Below, piece after piece: positions 20,002-28,930 of a stretch of DNA of 64,000 nucleotides (the stretch's first letter is position 1; each line of letters begins with the position of its first letter). Source of the DNA: Neobacillus soli NBRC 102451. GTDB lineage: Bacteria > Bacillota > Bacilli > Bacillales > Cytobacillaceae. Both the position numbers and the translations under genes were made by a program. The stretch covers positions 62,001 through 126,000 of the forward strand of contig NZ_BCVI01000039.1 in assembly GCF_001591665.1 (NCBI RefSeq), read 5' to 3'. A model generated the notes under the pieces. It was not told where the DNA came from. It worked only from the letters and a program-made list of their open reading frames with translations, and ran no database searches.

Positions 20002-21399
20002 ATGAGTAATAACACTCATAGTGATGGACTTCATCGTGGTCTAGAAGAAAGACATATTGCCTTAATGTCATTAGGGGCATGCATTGGGGTTGGTTTATTT
20101 CTTGGTTCTGCAACAACAATTAAAATGGCAGGTCCTGGTATTTTAGTGGGATATGCAGTTGCAGGTCTGATTATGTTTTTTATTATGAGAGCGCTTGGGG
20201 AAATGGCGATTCAAAAACCTGTAGCTGGTTCATTCAGTAAATATGCGCGAGATTATTTAGGTCCGCTGGCAGGATTTATCACTGGCTGGAATTATTGGTT
20301 TTTATGGATTGTTACATGTATGGCGGAAATCACCGCTATTGGGATCTATATGGAATATTGGTTTCCAACTATACCACGCTGGATTTGGGCGCTGGCGGCA
20401 TTAGTAATTATGGCAACGGTCAATTTCCTAGCAGTAAAAGCTTATGGCGAATTAGAATTTTGGTTTGCGCTCATTAAAATTGTCACAATTTTAGCAATGA
20501 TTGTAGTTGGGGCCGGGATGATTTTCTTTGGGATTGGAAACGGCGGTATTGCTACAGGAATTTCTAATCTATGGGAACACGGCGGACTATTTCCACATGG
20601 AATTAAAGGCGTATTATTGTCTTTACAAATGGTTATGTTTGCTTATCTTGGTTTAGAAATGATTGGAGTTACTGCTGGAGAAGTTAAAAACCCGGAAAAA
20701 TCTCTTGCAAGAGCGATTGATACAGTTTTCTGGCGTATTCTTATCTTTTATGTCGGGGCGCTATTTGTGATCATGTCAATTTTCCCATGGCAAGAAATTG
20801 GGACAACAGGCTCCCCATTTGTTATCACGTTTGAACAAATCGGAATTAAGGGCGCGGCTGGAATTATTAATTTTGTTGTACTAACTGCAGCCTTATCTTC
20901 GTGCAATAGTGGTATCTTCAGTACGGCACGGATGCTATTTAATTTAGCTCAGCATGGAGAGGCGCCGCAAGAGTTTGGGAAAGTGACAAAAAGTGGGGTC
21001 CCAGGTAAAGCAGTTCTCGCATCTGCTGCTGTACTATTAATTGGAGTGGTATTGAATTACATTGTTCCTGCAAAGGTTTTTATCTGGTTATCAAGTATTT
21101 CAACCTTTGGAGCGATATGGACATGGGGAGTGATTCTTTTATCACAACTTAAATATCGTAAAAGCCTAAAACCTGCAGAGGTAAAATCCTTAAAATATAG
21201 GCTTCCGCTCTATCCTTTTTCCTCTTATTTATCACTAGCCTTTTTGGCTTTTGTTATCGGGATCATGGGTTATAGTCAGGATACAAGAATTGCAATCATT
21301 ATTGGTCCGCTCTTTATTGCCTTTTTGATAGCTGTCTACTATATTAAAGGATATCATAAAAGAGATACATCAGAGATTGCCGATAAACAAGCTAGTTAG
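20002..21399 (+). CDS. amino acid permease, APC superfamily AAT type, probably for alanine
   Basis: A 465-residue transporter with about 12 membrane segments. The segment starting LGACIGVGLFLGSA is the unwound first helix of the APC fold, and GEVKNPEKS follows the sixth helix, as in AAT-family proton symporters for alanine, D-serine, glycine, proline or GABA. The location next to adeR and ald suggests alanine, which is inference. AAGGGGG precedes ATG by eight bases. A cre box and a 300-base regulatory region lie upstream, and a terminator follows. Confidence 0.86.
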   Translation: MSNNTHSDGLHRGLEERHIALMSLGACIGVGLFLGSATTIKMAGPGILVGYAVAGLIMFFIMRALGEMAIQKPVAGSFSKYARDYLGPLAGFITGWNYWFLWIVTCMAEITAIGIYMEYWFPTIPRWIWALAALVIMATVNFLAVKAYGELEFWFALIKIVTILAMIVVGAGMIFFGIGNGGIATGISNLWEHGGLFPHGIKGVLLSLQMVMFAYLGLEMIGVTAGEVKNPEKSLARAIDTVFWRILIFYVGALFVIMSIFPWQEIGTTGSPFVITFEQIGIKGAAGIINFVVLTAALSSCNSGIFSTARMLFNLAQHGEAPQEFGKVTKSGVPGKAVLASAAVLLIGVVLNYIVPAKVFIWLSSISTFGAIWTWGVILLSQLKYRKSLKPAEVKSLKYRLPLYPFSSYLSLAFLAFVIGIMGYSQDTRIAIIIGPLFIAFLIAVYYIKGYHKRDTSEIADKQAS

Positions 21400-21400
21400 A

Positions 21401-21433
21401 AAATGGGGTCCAGAAATGGGCCTTATTTTTTTC
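21401..21433 (+). terminator. intrinsic terminator after the permease
   Basis: AAATGGGGTCC pairs with GGGCCTTATTT using G-U pairs, followed by T-rich sequence. Confidence 0.7.
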
Positions 21434-21531
21434 TGACTCATAAGTGAGACCTAAAGAACAATTCCAATAAATAGATTGGATTTTTCACTATTCCACATAC
21501 TAACATTATTAATGAAAGGGAGGTAGTGTTT

Positions 21532-22338
21532 GTGAGGAAAATGTTTATGCTGGCGGCCGCCGCAGTTTTATCGTTTTCTTTTTACTGTGATAATGCAAGG
21601 GCAGAACCGGTGAAAAGTTTTACAGAACAGAATACAATGTCTGTCCTCTGGTTTCAAAAATCGGGGGAGGCAAAAGGCTTATATTATCAAGGCTATTACC
21701 TCGGAAAAATGAGACTGGATGACATCTTGAGAAAAAGGCCGAAGGGCAAAAGCTTAAAGCCGGCAATTGTCCTCGATATTGACGAGACAATATTAGATAA
21801 CAGCCCGCATCAAGCCTGGTATGTATTATCAGGTAAGGGCAGGCCGTTTAATTGGAATGAGTGGTTTAGCCGGGGAGACGCGAAACCCCTGCCGGGAGCG
21901 ATTGAATTTTTGCGGTATGCTGATTCAAAGGGCGTTGCGATTTACTACATATCCAACCGTAATGAAGCGCAAAAACAGGCAACAATGAAAAATTTACAAA
22001 ATGTTGGTGCGCCTCAGGTAGATGCAGCACATGTTTTACTGCAGCAGCCTGGTGAAATAGGAAAGGAAACACGTCGCAATCAAGTAGCGAAGACACATGA
22101 CATTATCCTGTTATTTGGCGACAACTTAGGGGACTTCAGCGGTTTTGAGGGGTTATCAGTTTCAGAAAGGATCCAAGCAGTGGAAAGGAATAATGAAGAA
22201 TTCGGCAAAAAGCTTATTCTCTTTCCAAATCCAATGTATGGAGACTGGGAAGGGGCCATCTATAATTATGATTATAGAAAATCCAACGAAGAAAAAGCTA
22301 AGCTTAGAAAGAAATTCTTAGAAATTTACCAGCAATAA
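21532..22338 (+). CDS. 5'-nucleotidase/acid phosphatase, lipoprotein e(P4) family
   Basis: A 268-residue exported HAD-type phosphatase. The catalytic motif AIVLDIDETILDNSPH is the DDDD-superfamily signature of e(P4) and class B/C acid phosphatases, with LLFGDNLGDFSGF as the C-terminal metal site. It probably dephosphorylates nucleotides or other small phosphate esters at the cell surface. The N-terminus is a signal peptide of about 26 residues; FSFYC is a poor lipobox and ARA-EP a better signal peptidase I site, so lipidation is doubtful. I chose GTG 21532, eight bases after GGGAGG; GTG 21526 is too close to it. Confidence 0.85.
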   Translation: MRKMFMLAAAAVLSFSFYCDNARAEPVKSFTEQNTMSVLWFQKSGEAKGLYYQGYYLGKMRLDDILRKRPKGKSLKPAIVLDIDETILDNSPHQAWYVLSGKGRPFNWNEWFSRGDAKPLPGAIEFLRYADSKGVAIYYISNRNEAQKQATMKNLQNVGAPQVDAAHVLLQQPGEIGKETRRNQVAKTHDIILLFGDNLGDFSGFEGLSVSERIQAVERNNEEFGKKLILFPNPMYGDWEGAIYNYDYRKSNEEKAKLRKKFLEIYQQ

Positions 22339-22346
22339 AAATTACA

Positions 22347-22378
22347 ACGCTGCTAATTTTTGGTTGGCAGCGTTTCTT
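22347..22378 (+). terminator. intrinsic terminator
   Basis: AACGCTGC and GCAGCGTT arms around an AT-rich loop, then a short T-rich run. Confidence 0.82.
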
Positions 22379-22490
22379 TGTCTTAATAAAGAAAAATTAT
22401 CCTTGTTATCCCATATTTATCGTTGGACGTAGTATTAGGATGAGAGTATAGTAGTTTCCATGAGTCTTGAAATATAGGAGGACTACTACA

Positions 22491-23380
22491 ATGTTTGGTA
22501 TCTCATTACCGCAATCATTTTTACAGATGAATACCATCTTTATTTCGATACTAATTGAAGCCCTGCCCTTTGTTACTTTAGGGGTGCTTATTTCTGGGAT
22601 CATCCAAATATTTGTCACTGAAGAAATGATCGCTAAGATTATGCCGAAAAATAAGGTTCTCGCGGTGATTTTTGCTAGTTTTTTAGGAATCTTATTTCCA
22701 TCGTGTGAATGTGGGATTGTTCCAATTGTTAGCCGTCTTGTCGCAAAAGGAGTGCCAATATCAGCGGGAATTGCTTTTATGTTAACCGCTCCAATCATCA
22801 ATCCCGTTGTTCTATTTGCAACTTATATCGCCTTCGGCAGCGACACTGGAAAATGCCGATCTTCCGCTCGATTGGAGCGCTTGTAGTTGCATTTGCAGTA
22901 GGAATTTTAATTGCTTATCGCTACAAAGGAAATCCGTTTAAAGAATCCTATCATCATCACCATCATCACGAAGAAAAAACAACTGTCCTGCAAAAAGTTT
23001 GGCGGACACTTGAACATGCAGTGGAAGAATTTTTCTCAATGGGGAAGTATTTAGTGATTGGTTCCCTCATTGCAGCAGCTGTCCAAACGTACGTGAAAAC
23101 GGCCACGCTTGTCTCGATTGGTCAAGGTCCCGTATCATCATCCTTTGTTATGATGACTTTGTCCTTTATTCTTTCTCTTTGTTCCGAAGCGGATGCTTTT
23201 ATTGCTTCCTCCTTTAGAACAACGTTTTCGACTGGTTCATTATTGGCCTTTTTAGTTTTTGGTCCGATGGTTGATATTAAGAATTTATTGATGATGCTGG
23301 CTACATTTAAAAAACGGCTTGTATTTATGATTGTTTCATCTGTATTTGCTGTTGTCTTTGTGTACTCTTTGTTGTTTTAG
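22491..23380 (+). pseudogene. ycgR: permease of the DUF318/YraQ family, frameshifted ycgR
   Basis: Two overlapping reading frames together make one 295-residue membrane permease of the UPF0718 family. The first (from ATG 22491, after AGGAGG) reads normally to [10 protein letters not shown] and then runs into unrelated residues and a stop at 22886. The second continues from [14 protein letters not shown] to 23380. The join is near 22840-22850, where GACACTGG appears to contain two extra bases (AC) compared with GACTGG. A six-histidine run lies just after the join. The downstream partner ycgQ is intact. It may be a real mutation or a sequencing error. Confidence 0.82.
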
Positions 23381-23391
23381 GAGGTTGACCC

Positions 23392-24240
23392 ATGATAAGG
23401 AGTTTAATTTTAATTGGCTTTACCTACTTAATCTTTCAATTGCATCTTAGTGGTGATATTTCAAAATATATCAACATGAAGTATTCGTACCTATCAGCGA
23501 TAGCCGGTTATGCGTTATTAGTCTTAACCATCGTCCAAATTTTGATGTTGAACAAGGATCATTCAAGAGAAACCGGCTGCGAACATGATCATGGCGGACA
23601 CAATCATTCAAAAGAAGACAAGTGGTACAAAAAGCTTTTGATCTATCCGATTTTCGCGTTTCCGATTATTTCTGGATTATTTTTCCCGATTGCAACCCTT
23701 GATTCGAATATTGTGAAGGCAAAAGGCTTCCATTTCCCAATCTATGATGAGGGAAAAGGAGATCCGTTTATGCAACAGCAATTCCTGCGTCCAGACACAA
23801 GTGTTTATTATGCAAAAGATGAATACGATTCCCGTATGAAAAATGAAAAGAAAAAATATGTCAATCAAAAAACGATTGCACTAAATGATAAAAATTATTT
23901 AAATGGGATGGAAACCATATATAACTTTCCGGGCGATTTCCTAGATAAAGAAATTGAATTTAAAGGGTTTGTATTTAACGATGCTGAGACAATAGATAAA
24001 AATCAGATTTTCGTATTTCGTTTCGGCATCATTCATTGTATTGCTGACTCCGGGGTTTTTGGAATGCTGGTCGATATGCCAGCGGGCACAAAGCTTGGTA
24101 ATGACGAGTGGATTACCGTAAAAGGGAAAATATCGACGCTATATTATCAACCCTTTAAAACCAATATCCCTATTTTAAATGTAGAAAAGTGGACAAAGAC
24201 ATCCGCCCCTAAGGATCAGTACGTCTATAAGGGAAACTAA
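23392..24240 (+). CDS. ycgQ: TIGR03943 family protein, YcgQ
   Basis: A 282-residue protein with N-terminal membrane segments (about 1-18, 32-52 and 82-102) and a soluble C-terminal part. A histidine-rich loop, EHDHGGHNHS, lies between the second and third segments. This is the usual partner of YcgR-type permeases (DUF1980/TIGR03943); the pair is often linked to metal handling, though the transported species is not established here. It starts 12 bases after the permease with GGAGG upstream, so the two form an operon. Confidence 0.87.
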   Translation: MIRSLILIGFTYLIFQLHLSGDISKYINMKYSYLSAIAGYALLVLTIVQILMLNKDHSRETGCEHDHGGHNHSKEDKWYKKLLIYPIFAFPIISGLFFPIATLDSNIVKAKGFHFPIYDEGKGDPFMQQQFLRPDTSVYYAKDEYDSRMKNEKKKYVNQKTIALNDKNYLNGMETIYNFPGDFLDKEIEFKGFVFNDAETIDKNQIFVFRFGIIHCIADSGVFGMLVDMPAGTKLGNDEWITVKGKISTLYYQPFKTNIPILNVEKWTKTSAPKDQYVYKGN

Positions 24241-24270
24241 AAAGACGCCATCAAGAATGGCGTCTTTTAT
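24240..24270. terminator. bidirectional terminator
   Basis: AAAAGACGCCAT and ATGGCGTCTTTT arms, serving ycgQ and the convergent oxidase-like gene. Confidence 0.9.
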
Positions 24271-24327
24271 CTGCTTAAAAGGTAATTAAAGTTCGACAAA
24301 TTAAATAAATAATACCAAAAAGGCAGG

Positions 24328-24693
24328 TTAGTTTTTTACATTTTTAAGGACATTTATTGCAAATATAATAATCCCCAAAACCATCAATGTGCCGCCGACC
24401 GCAACCGCAGGCTCGGCACTTTCTGTACCAGTTACTAAAAATGCAAGCCCAATCATCATGATTGGCAGGGCAATATTATGAAGCCAAAAGTGAACCTTTG
24501 CTAATGTCGTTTGCGCTGCACTTGGAAAAGCAACGTAAACGAGACCAGCTACTGCCAATGACATCCACCCTAATAAATTGATGTGTACGTGTACAGGAGT
24601 TAAGGTGTAATTATGTGCCATCGACATATACATCCCAATACAAACACCGATGACAAAATAGACAACAGAAATCTTGATAAACTTTATTGCCAT
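24328..24693 (-). CDS. small cytochrome oxidase subunit I-like membrane protein
   Basis: A 121-residue protein with four membrane segments, at about 5-25, 35-55, 65-86 and 96-115. The histidine patterns HVHINLLGW and KVHFWLHN resemble fragments of heme-copper (cbb3-type) oxidase subunit I, and such short proteins are annotated as oxidase-like in bacilli. It is far too short to be a full oxidase subunit, and no oxidase genes are adjacent. It could bind heme or sense a gas; that is inference. GGGGGC precedes ATG. Confidence 0.7.
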   Translation of the reverse strand: MAIKFIKISVVYFVIGVCIGMYMSMAHNYTLTPVHVHINLLGWMSLAVAGLVYVAFPSAAQTTLAKVHFWLHNIALPIMMIGLAFLVTGTESAEPAVAVGGTLMVLGIIIFAINVLKNVKN

Positions 24694-24807
24694 GATCCTG
24701 CCCCCTTTTTCACTTTAATATTTTGACTACAGTAGTAAATATGTTGGAAAATGCCGAAAAAGAACTTGGCCATTGGAGGACAGGATGTGTATTTTTTTAG
24801 AGGCATG

Positions 24808-24845
24808 AAAAAGAGCAACCCTTTATAATTCAAGGTTGCTCTTTC
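24808..24845 (-). terminator. intrinsic terminator after the DUF445 gene
   Basis: AAAGAGCAACC and GGTTGCTCTTT arms. In the minus direction the stem is followed by a T-rich stretch. Confidence 0.85.
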
Positions 24846-24854
24846 AGATAAGAA

Positions 24855-26111
24855 TCAAAAGAAGGCTTTTATCCCGACTAAAACTAATCCAATCATAAAT
24901 CCACAAACAGCCCCATTGACACGGATCCATTGCAGATCTTTACCAACATTCGTTTCTACCATGTTAACGAGTGTTTTATCATCTAGCCTTTCTAAGTTTT
25001 CCTCGACAAGTCTGCCGATTTTTGAATGATTTTTATCAACAAAACTGGAAATTTGTTTCTTGACCCATGTTTCAAACTGGTTCATTTTTTCCGGATTTTC
25101 CTTTATTTCCTCTAGACCATTCTTAATAAGAGGAAGGATATAATCACCGAAGAAGAGGGGGTTTGCCACGAATTCATAAACTTTCTGCTGTAATTGAGTT
25201 AATAAATCGGAAATTTGTTCGTGTGGTTCCCATTTGGCAATTAACTGTGTTTTAAAATTATTAAGTTCCTCATAAATCTTTTCATCGCTTTTTATCGATT
25301 GCAGTTTTTTATGAATATGGATCATCAATGTTTGTCTATTTTGATTAAAGGGATCGCGATAGCTATCCACACCTTTTAGAATCAGATTTTGGATAATATT
25401 ACCCAACTTTTCTTCATTAACAAGGTTACTAAATGATCTTAAAGCAAACTGCATAAACCCATCTGCTTTAATATTTTCCACGGCATCCACCGCTAAGCCA
25501 CCAAGCTTATATTTTGTACTTTCTTTCCTAGCCCATTCATCAATTTCCTTTAGGATGAAATCGAGTGTCTTCTCATCATACTTTCTTATGGTTATCTGAT
25601 CAATAAGCATTGGTAGATAATTCTTACTATCTATTTCATTCAGTCGAGATTTTAATTCCTTTTCAACAAAGGGTACTATTTTTTTTATATCTATCTTTTT
25701 TATCAAATGCTGCGTAAGGGTTGTGAAATTTTTTTGTACCGCTGGAGAAGGTAGTTCCTTATCGATAAGCCCCAATAGTTTTTCTGCGAATTTGATGGTT
25801 TCAATCTTTTTCCGAATGCTCTCCTTGGTTAGCCAATCATTTTCTAACATTGAAATAATTCCTGCGATTATTCTTTTACGGTTTTTCGGCAGAAGCGCCG
25901 TATGTGGGATAGGAATACCAAGTGGATGCCGAAATAATGCTGTTACGGCAAACCAATCAGCAAGTCCCCCAACAAGACCTGCTTCAAAACCACCCTGCAG
26001 GATCGTTCCCCAAAGTGAATGTCGTATAGGCATGGTTGCCAAAAAACCAATTCCCATCACTGCAAGAGAAATAGTCGCTAGATGCCGCGATTTATTTTTC
26101 TGTATTAACAT
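24855..26111 (-). CDS. DUF445 family membrane protein (YjiN type)
   Basis: A 418-residue protein with a membrane segment near each end (about 12-32 and 395-415) and a long helical middle. The N-terminal GGLADWFAVTALFRHPLG followed by IPHTALLPKNR is the DUF445 signature. B. subtilis YheB belongs to the broader family, but this length and signature look more like the YjiN-type branch. The middle is rich in charged coiled-coil sequence. Function is unknown. It is a single-gene unit with its own terminator. Confidence 0.85.
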   Translation of the reverse strand: MLIQKNKSRHLATISLAVMGIGFLATMPIRHSLWGTILQGGFEAGLVGGLADWFAVTALFRHPLGIPIPHTALLPKNRKRIIAGIISMLENDWLTKESIRKKIETIKFAEKLLGLIDKELPSPAVQKNFTTLTQHLIKKIDIKKIVPFVEKELKSRLNEIDSKNYLPMLIDQITIRKYDEKTLDFILKEIDEWARKESTKYKLGGLAVDAVENIKADGFMQFALRSFSNLVNEEKLGNIIQNLILKGVDSYRDPFNQNRQTLMIHIHKKLQSIKSDEKIYEELNNFKTQLIAKWEPHEQISDLLTQLQQKVYEFVANPLFFGDYILPLIKNGLEEIKENPEKMNQFETWVKKQISSFVDKNHSKIGRLVEENLERLDDKTLVNMVETNVGKDLQWIRVNGAVCGFMIGLVLVGIKAFF

Positions 26112-26264
26112 CTTTGTAACCCCTCATTTTTTATAAATAGTGTTGCCTAATGCTATTATCTCAATTTCACTAGTAAAAGCGCAAGTTTCCTATACGCGAT
26201 GTATGGAATGGAGGGCATAGTGGGAGTTAAAGGTAACATTCCTATACCAATGATAGAAAAATAA

Positions 26265-26292
26265 AAACTCCGCTCAACTGTGAGGGGAGTTA
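26265..26292 (-). terminator. intrinsic terminator overlapping the next gene's 3' end
   Basis: Read on the minus strand, AACTCC-C-CTCA pairs with TGAG-C-GGAGTT, then a T-rich run. It touches the last codon of the gene ending at 26290. Confidence 0.8.
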
Positions 26293-27255
26293 GGAGTTAT
26301 CCAATTTCTTTTTCTGTGGTCGGATATGTGTAATGAGGCCATCAAGGTCGGTAATATAAAATTGGATTTCAGGCGCTGCTTTTAAATAACGATCCTGCAA
26401 TAACTGATAATAATTCACCCGGTGATGCGGGTCGAATTTAAGCATAGGGTATTCTTTATGTTCCTTCACGTATAAGTCAACTGCTTTTTGAACTAGATCC
26501 ATTTCGATTGGAATCTGCTTGTCACTTTCTTCAAATAAATCATAGGTTTCCTTAGACATATAGTATTTTTTGGAAGGAATCCCGCCAAGAAAAGAAGTAA
26601 GCTGTTGAAAGTCAATACTGTTATCCTCCAGTACAAGGATGGTTCGATAAACACCTTTTGGCAAATTGTCGGAAAACTTTCTTACAGCATTACGAACCTC
26701 TTCTATGCCGGCATCTATAACGGGGTAATCTTTGTCATCTTTTTGTCCTGAAAATAAAGAATCTTCCTTTTCTTTCCTAAATGGAATAGGAGTTTTAAAG
26801 TATTTATGAACCATCGAATATACAGTTAATCCACCAATTCCTATTCCTAAAAATGTCCCAATCAATGTGAATACAGGATAAAAATTATAGCGGCCATCTA
26901 GTAATGCTCCCAGCTTATAACCACCATAAACAGATAGTGCAATTGTAATCCCAAATACCATGTTCAATGAAAGTGTTTTCATAAGGAAGTTTGCGAATTC
27001 ATTCCAATTTTTTTCGTTTTGACCCTTTTCATTTTTAAGAAATTCCTTAATCTCTTTTTTCATTTCTTCGGAGACCTTATTCTCTTCAAAAAATTCTTCA
27101 AGATAGGCTTCATCGGATTTATTTTCATTCTTCAAAAGACAAGCAGTTTTTTCAAAGGTACCCATTTTGTAATGGACATAGATCCATGTTTCTTCGAATC
27201 CTATTTCTAAATTTTCAGGAACATTGCCCGGGTATTTTGTAAACTGGTGTTTCAT
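26290..27255 (-). CDS. hypothetical protein with AtpZ/AtpI-like membrane hairpin
   Basis: A 321-residue protein in three parts. The N-terminus is hydrophilic and charged (about 1-95). Residues about 100-155 are two membrane segments resembling AtpZ/AtpI (GGYKLGALLDGRYNFYPVFTL, including the LD and FTLIG positions of that family). The C-terminus (about 185-321) is soluble and resembles DUF3939-type sequences. I chose ATG 27255 because AAGGGGGGAAA stands directly before it; the open frame extends 43 codons further. No ATP synthase genes are nearby. Function is unknown and the fusion is unusual. Confidence 0.6.
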   Translation of the reverse strand: MKHQFTKYPGNVPENLEIGFEETWIYVHYKMGTFEKTACLLKNENKSDEAYLEEFFEENKVSEEMKKEIKEFLKNEKGQNEKNWNEFANFLMKTLSLNMVFGITIALSVYGGYKLGALLDGRYNFYPVFTLIGTFLGIGIGGLTVYSMVHKYFKTPIPFRKEKEDSLFSGQKDDKDYPVIDAGIEEVRNAVRKFSDNLPKGVYRTILVLEDNSIDFQQLTSFLGGIPSKKYYMSKETYDLFEESDKQIPIEMDLVQKAVDLYVKEHKEYPMLKFDPHHRVNYYQLLQDRYLKAAPEIQFYITDLDGLITHIRPQKKKLDNS

Positions 27256-27540
27256 GCTATTTCCCCCCTTAATACAGTCTTTGTGTAAAGGACCGGTTAC
27301 GTGCATGGAATGCAGCCACTGAATGGTTTCTTTGGTTATATCCTTATTATATACAAAAAATTTCATTATTGTAACATACTTCACAATTTATTCCTAATTT
27401 TCAAAATAATACAGCAAACAAGATTGGTAAGATTAAAATCATAATATACATTGTATAGTTTAATTTTTGTAGTATAGTAATATAAGGTAGTTTTATAGTA
27501 TAAATGAGGATTATAAAAAGAGATACAGGGGGAATTTAAT

Positions 27541-28065
27541 ATGAAAAAATTCTTGGTATTACTTGCGGCGTTAATGATGGCCATTGGGCTAACTGCTTGC
27601 TCAGGCATAGATGATGCAAAAACAGAAAAGAAGGAAACTGCAACAGCTCCCAAAGTTGATGTTAAGAAAGAACTAGTCAGGTTCTATATGGACCTTGGAA
27701 GTAAAATTAATGCAAAAGATGCTGACTTAAATGCTTATGTAGCTAAAGTGTCCAAGGAAGATGCAAAGCAAGAAGAATTACCAACGGCTGAAGACAGGAC
27801 AAAAGCAAGTGAGGCAGCTGCCGCTGTTGCTGATGAGCTAACTAACTATCAGATTCCAACAGGGTTAAAAGATCAAAAGGCTGACCTTGAGGCAGTACTT
27901 AAAGATTTTGCCGCTTCTTACCATACTAAAGCAGAAGAATTAAAAAAAGACACTCCATCTCTTGATGCAGCGAATGCTGCCTTCACAGAGGCTGAACAAA
28001 AGCTTGGCACAATATTTGAAAGCGCAAAATTACTTGCACCAGGTCTAGATAAACAAGTTAACTAA
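27541..28065 (+). CDS. predicted lipoprotein of unknown function
   Basis: A 174-residue lipoprotein. The lipobox GLTAC places the lipidated cysteine near residue 20. The mature part is lysine- and alanine-rich and helical, without cysteines or catalytic motifs. AGGGGGAA precedes ATG by about six bases. It appears monocistronic: AT-rich promoter sequence upstream and a strong terminator downstream. I do not recognise the family. Confidence 0.72.
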   Translation: MKKFLVLLAALMMAIGLTACSGIDDAKTEKKETATAPKVDVKKELVRFYMDLGSKINAKDADLNAYVAKVSKEDAKQEELPTAEDRTKASEAAAAVADELTNYQIPTGLKDQKADLEAVLKDFAASYHTKAEELKKDTPSLDAANAAFTEAEQKLGTIFESAKLLAPGLDKQVN

Positions 28066-28077
28066 AAAGACAAAAAA

Positions 28078-28110
28078 ACAAGCCGGTAGGTAGCCTGGCT
28101 TGTTTTTTTT
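28078..28110. terminator. bidirectional terminator
   Basis: AACAAGCC and GGCTTGTT arms flanked by A- and T-runs, between convergent lipoprotein and HesB-like genes. Confidence 0.9.
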
Positions 28111-28113
28111 GGA

Positions 28114-28425
28114 TTAATTAATTGAAATGACAGCCTCTTCTTTGAAGGTTACCTGTATTTCATCAACGCGATTATCGACGGACAAGTATGTTTCAGTATC
28201 TTCAAAAAACCAAATATCACTGCCTTCAACAAAAAAAGTAATTCCATTTACTTCTCTCGTAAATCCAACGTTGGCAGGAAGTTCAGCTGAAAAAGCCATA
28301 CAATAACCTTTATGCTTCTGTCCAAACCCAGCATATTGGGGGAACATCCGAATGCTGAATGGTTTGTTAAATTCGAATTCTCTTGAGAACCATGAAGTTG
28401 CTCTTTCATCGATAGAAATAAACAT
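28114..28425 (-). CDS. HesB/YneR-like protein
   Basis: A 103-residue protein of the HesB-like beta fold related to IscA but lacking the conserved C-terminal CxC of true iron-sulfur scaffolds; only one cysteine (GYCMAF) is present. B. subtilis YneR-type proteins have this organisation. The opening is MFISIDERATSWF. The ribosome binding site is AAGGTTGGTG. Function unknown; an iron-sulfur role is unlikely given the missing cysteines. Confidence 0.78.
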   Translation of the reverse strand: MFISIDERATSWFSREFEFNKPFSIRMFPQYAGFGQKHKGYCMAFSAELPANVGFTREVNGITFFVEGSDIWFFEDTETYLSVDNRVDEIQVTFKEEAVISIN

Positions 28426-28930
28426 ATTTATACACCAACCTTTTCCTAGTGGGTATGAGTCATAAGGATAGAAATGGCTGCAAGAATTGATTATCCATTT
28501 CCTTATAGTAAAAGATTATAACTTTTTACCTGTTTTGCCTGTGATATAAGGCACGGGCTTCCATTAACAAAGGTTATTTAAAAAAATGTTCATTTATTTG
28601 TTTGGAAACGTTCACAACTGTGCTAAAAATCAACAACATATTATGTAAAAAGCGCTTTAATTAAAAGAGCCAATAATTATAACTTACGTGGAGGAATTTA
28701 TTAAAAGAATTGTATCCCTATAAAGTAAAGATTAAATTCATTGATCAATGTGGAGGAGGGGGCTATGTACTAAGGGTATGGAAAATATGAGTGCCATGGC
28801 AAAAACTTCTTAATTAATTTAAATGTTTTTTCAAAGGTCGATTGTTGCTGTTTTTGTAACATGTTTATAGTGAAAACCGTGATAAAATAAAGGCAATAAG
28901 AAAAGAAAAATAAAAAAGGAGTTTTTGACG
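28426..28930. other. long intergenic region with a possible small ORF
   Basis: About 500 AT-rich bases between divergent genes. It holds the promoters of both, plus an AAAGCGCTTT palindrome near 28648 that is a poor cre match. Two GGAGG-type sites (28690-28694 and 28752-28757) precede no long frame. A 26-codon frame from TTG 28710 to TGA 28790 is rich in Tyr, Lys and Gly, but its start is badly placed. I would not annotate it as a gene without expression data. Confidence 0.35.

Noticed and set aside
22406-22801. 131-codon minus-strand frame over ycgR
   Set aside because: Antisense to a recognisable permease segment and without a start site.
22946-22968. Six-His run as vector or tag contamination
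   Set aside because: It is embedded in natural permease sequence and such His-rich loops are expected in this family.
28640-28662. cre site at AAAGCGCTTT
   Set aside because: The flanking TG and CA positions of the cre consensus are absent; it is only a short palindrome.
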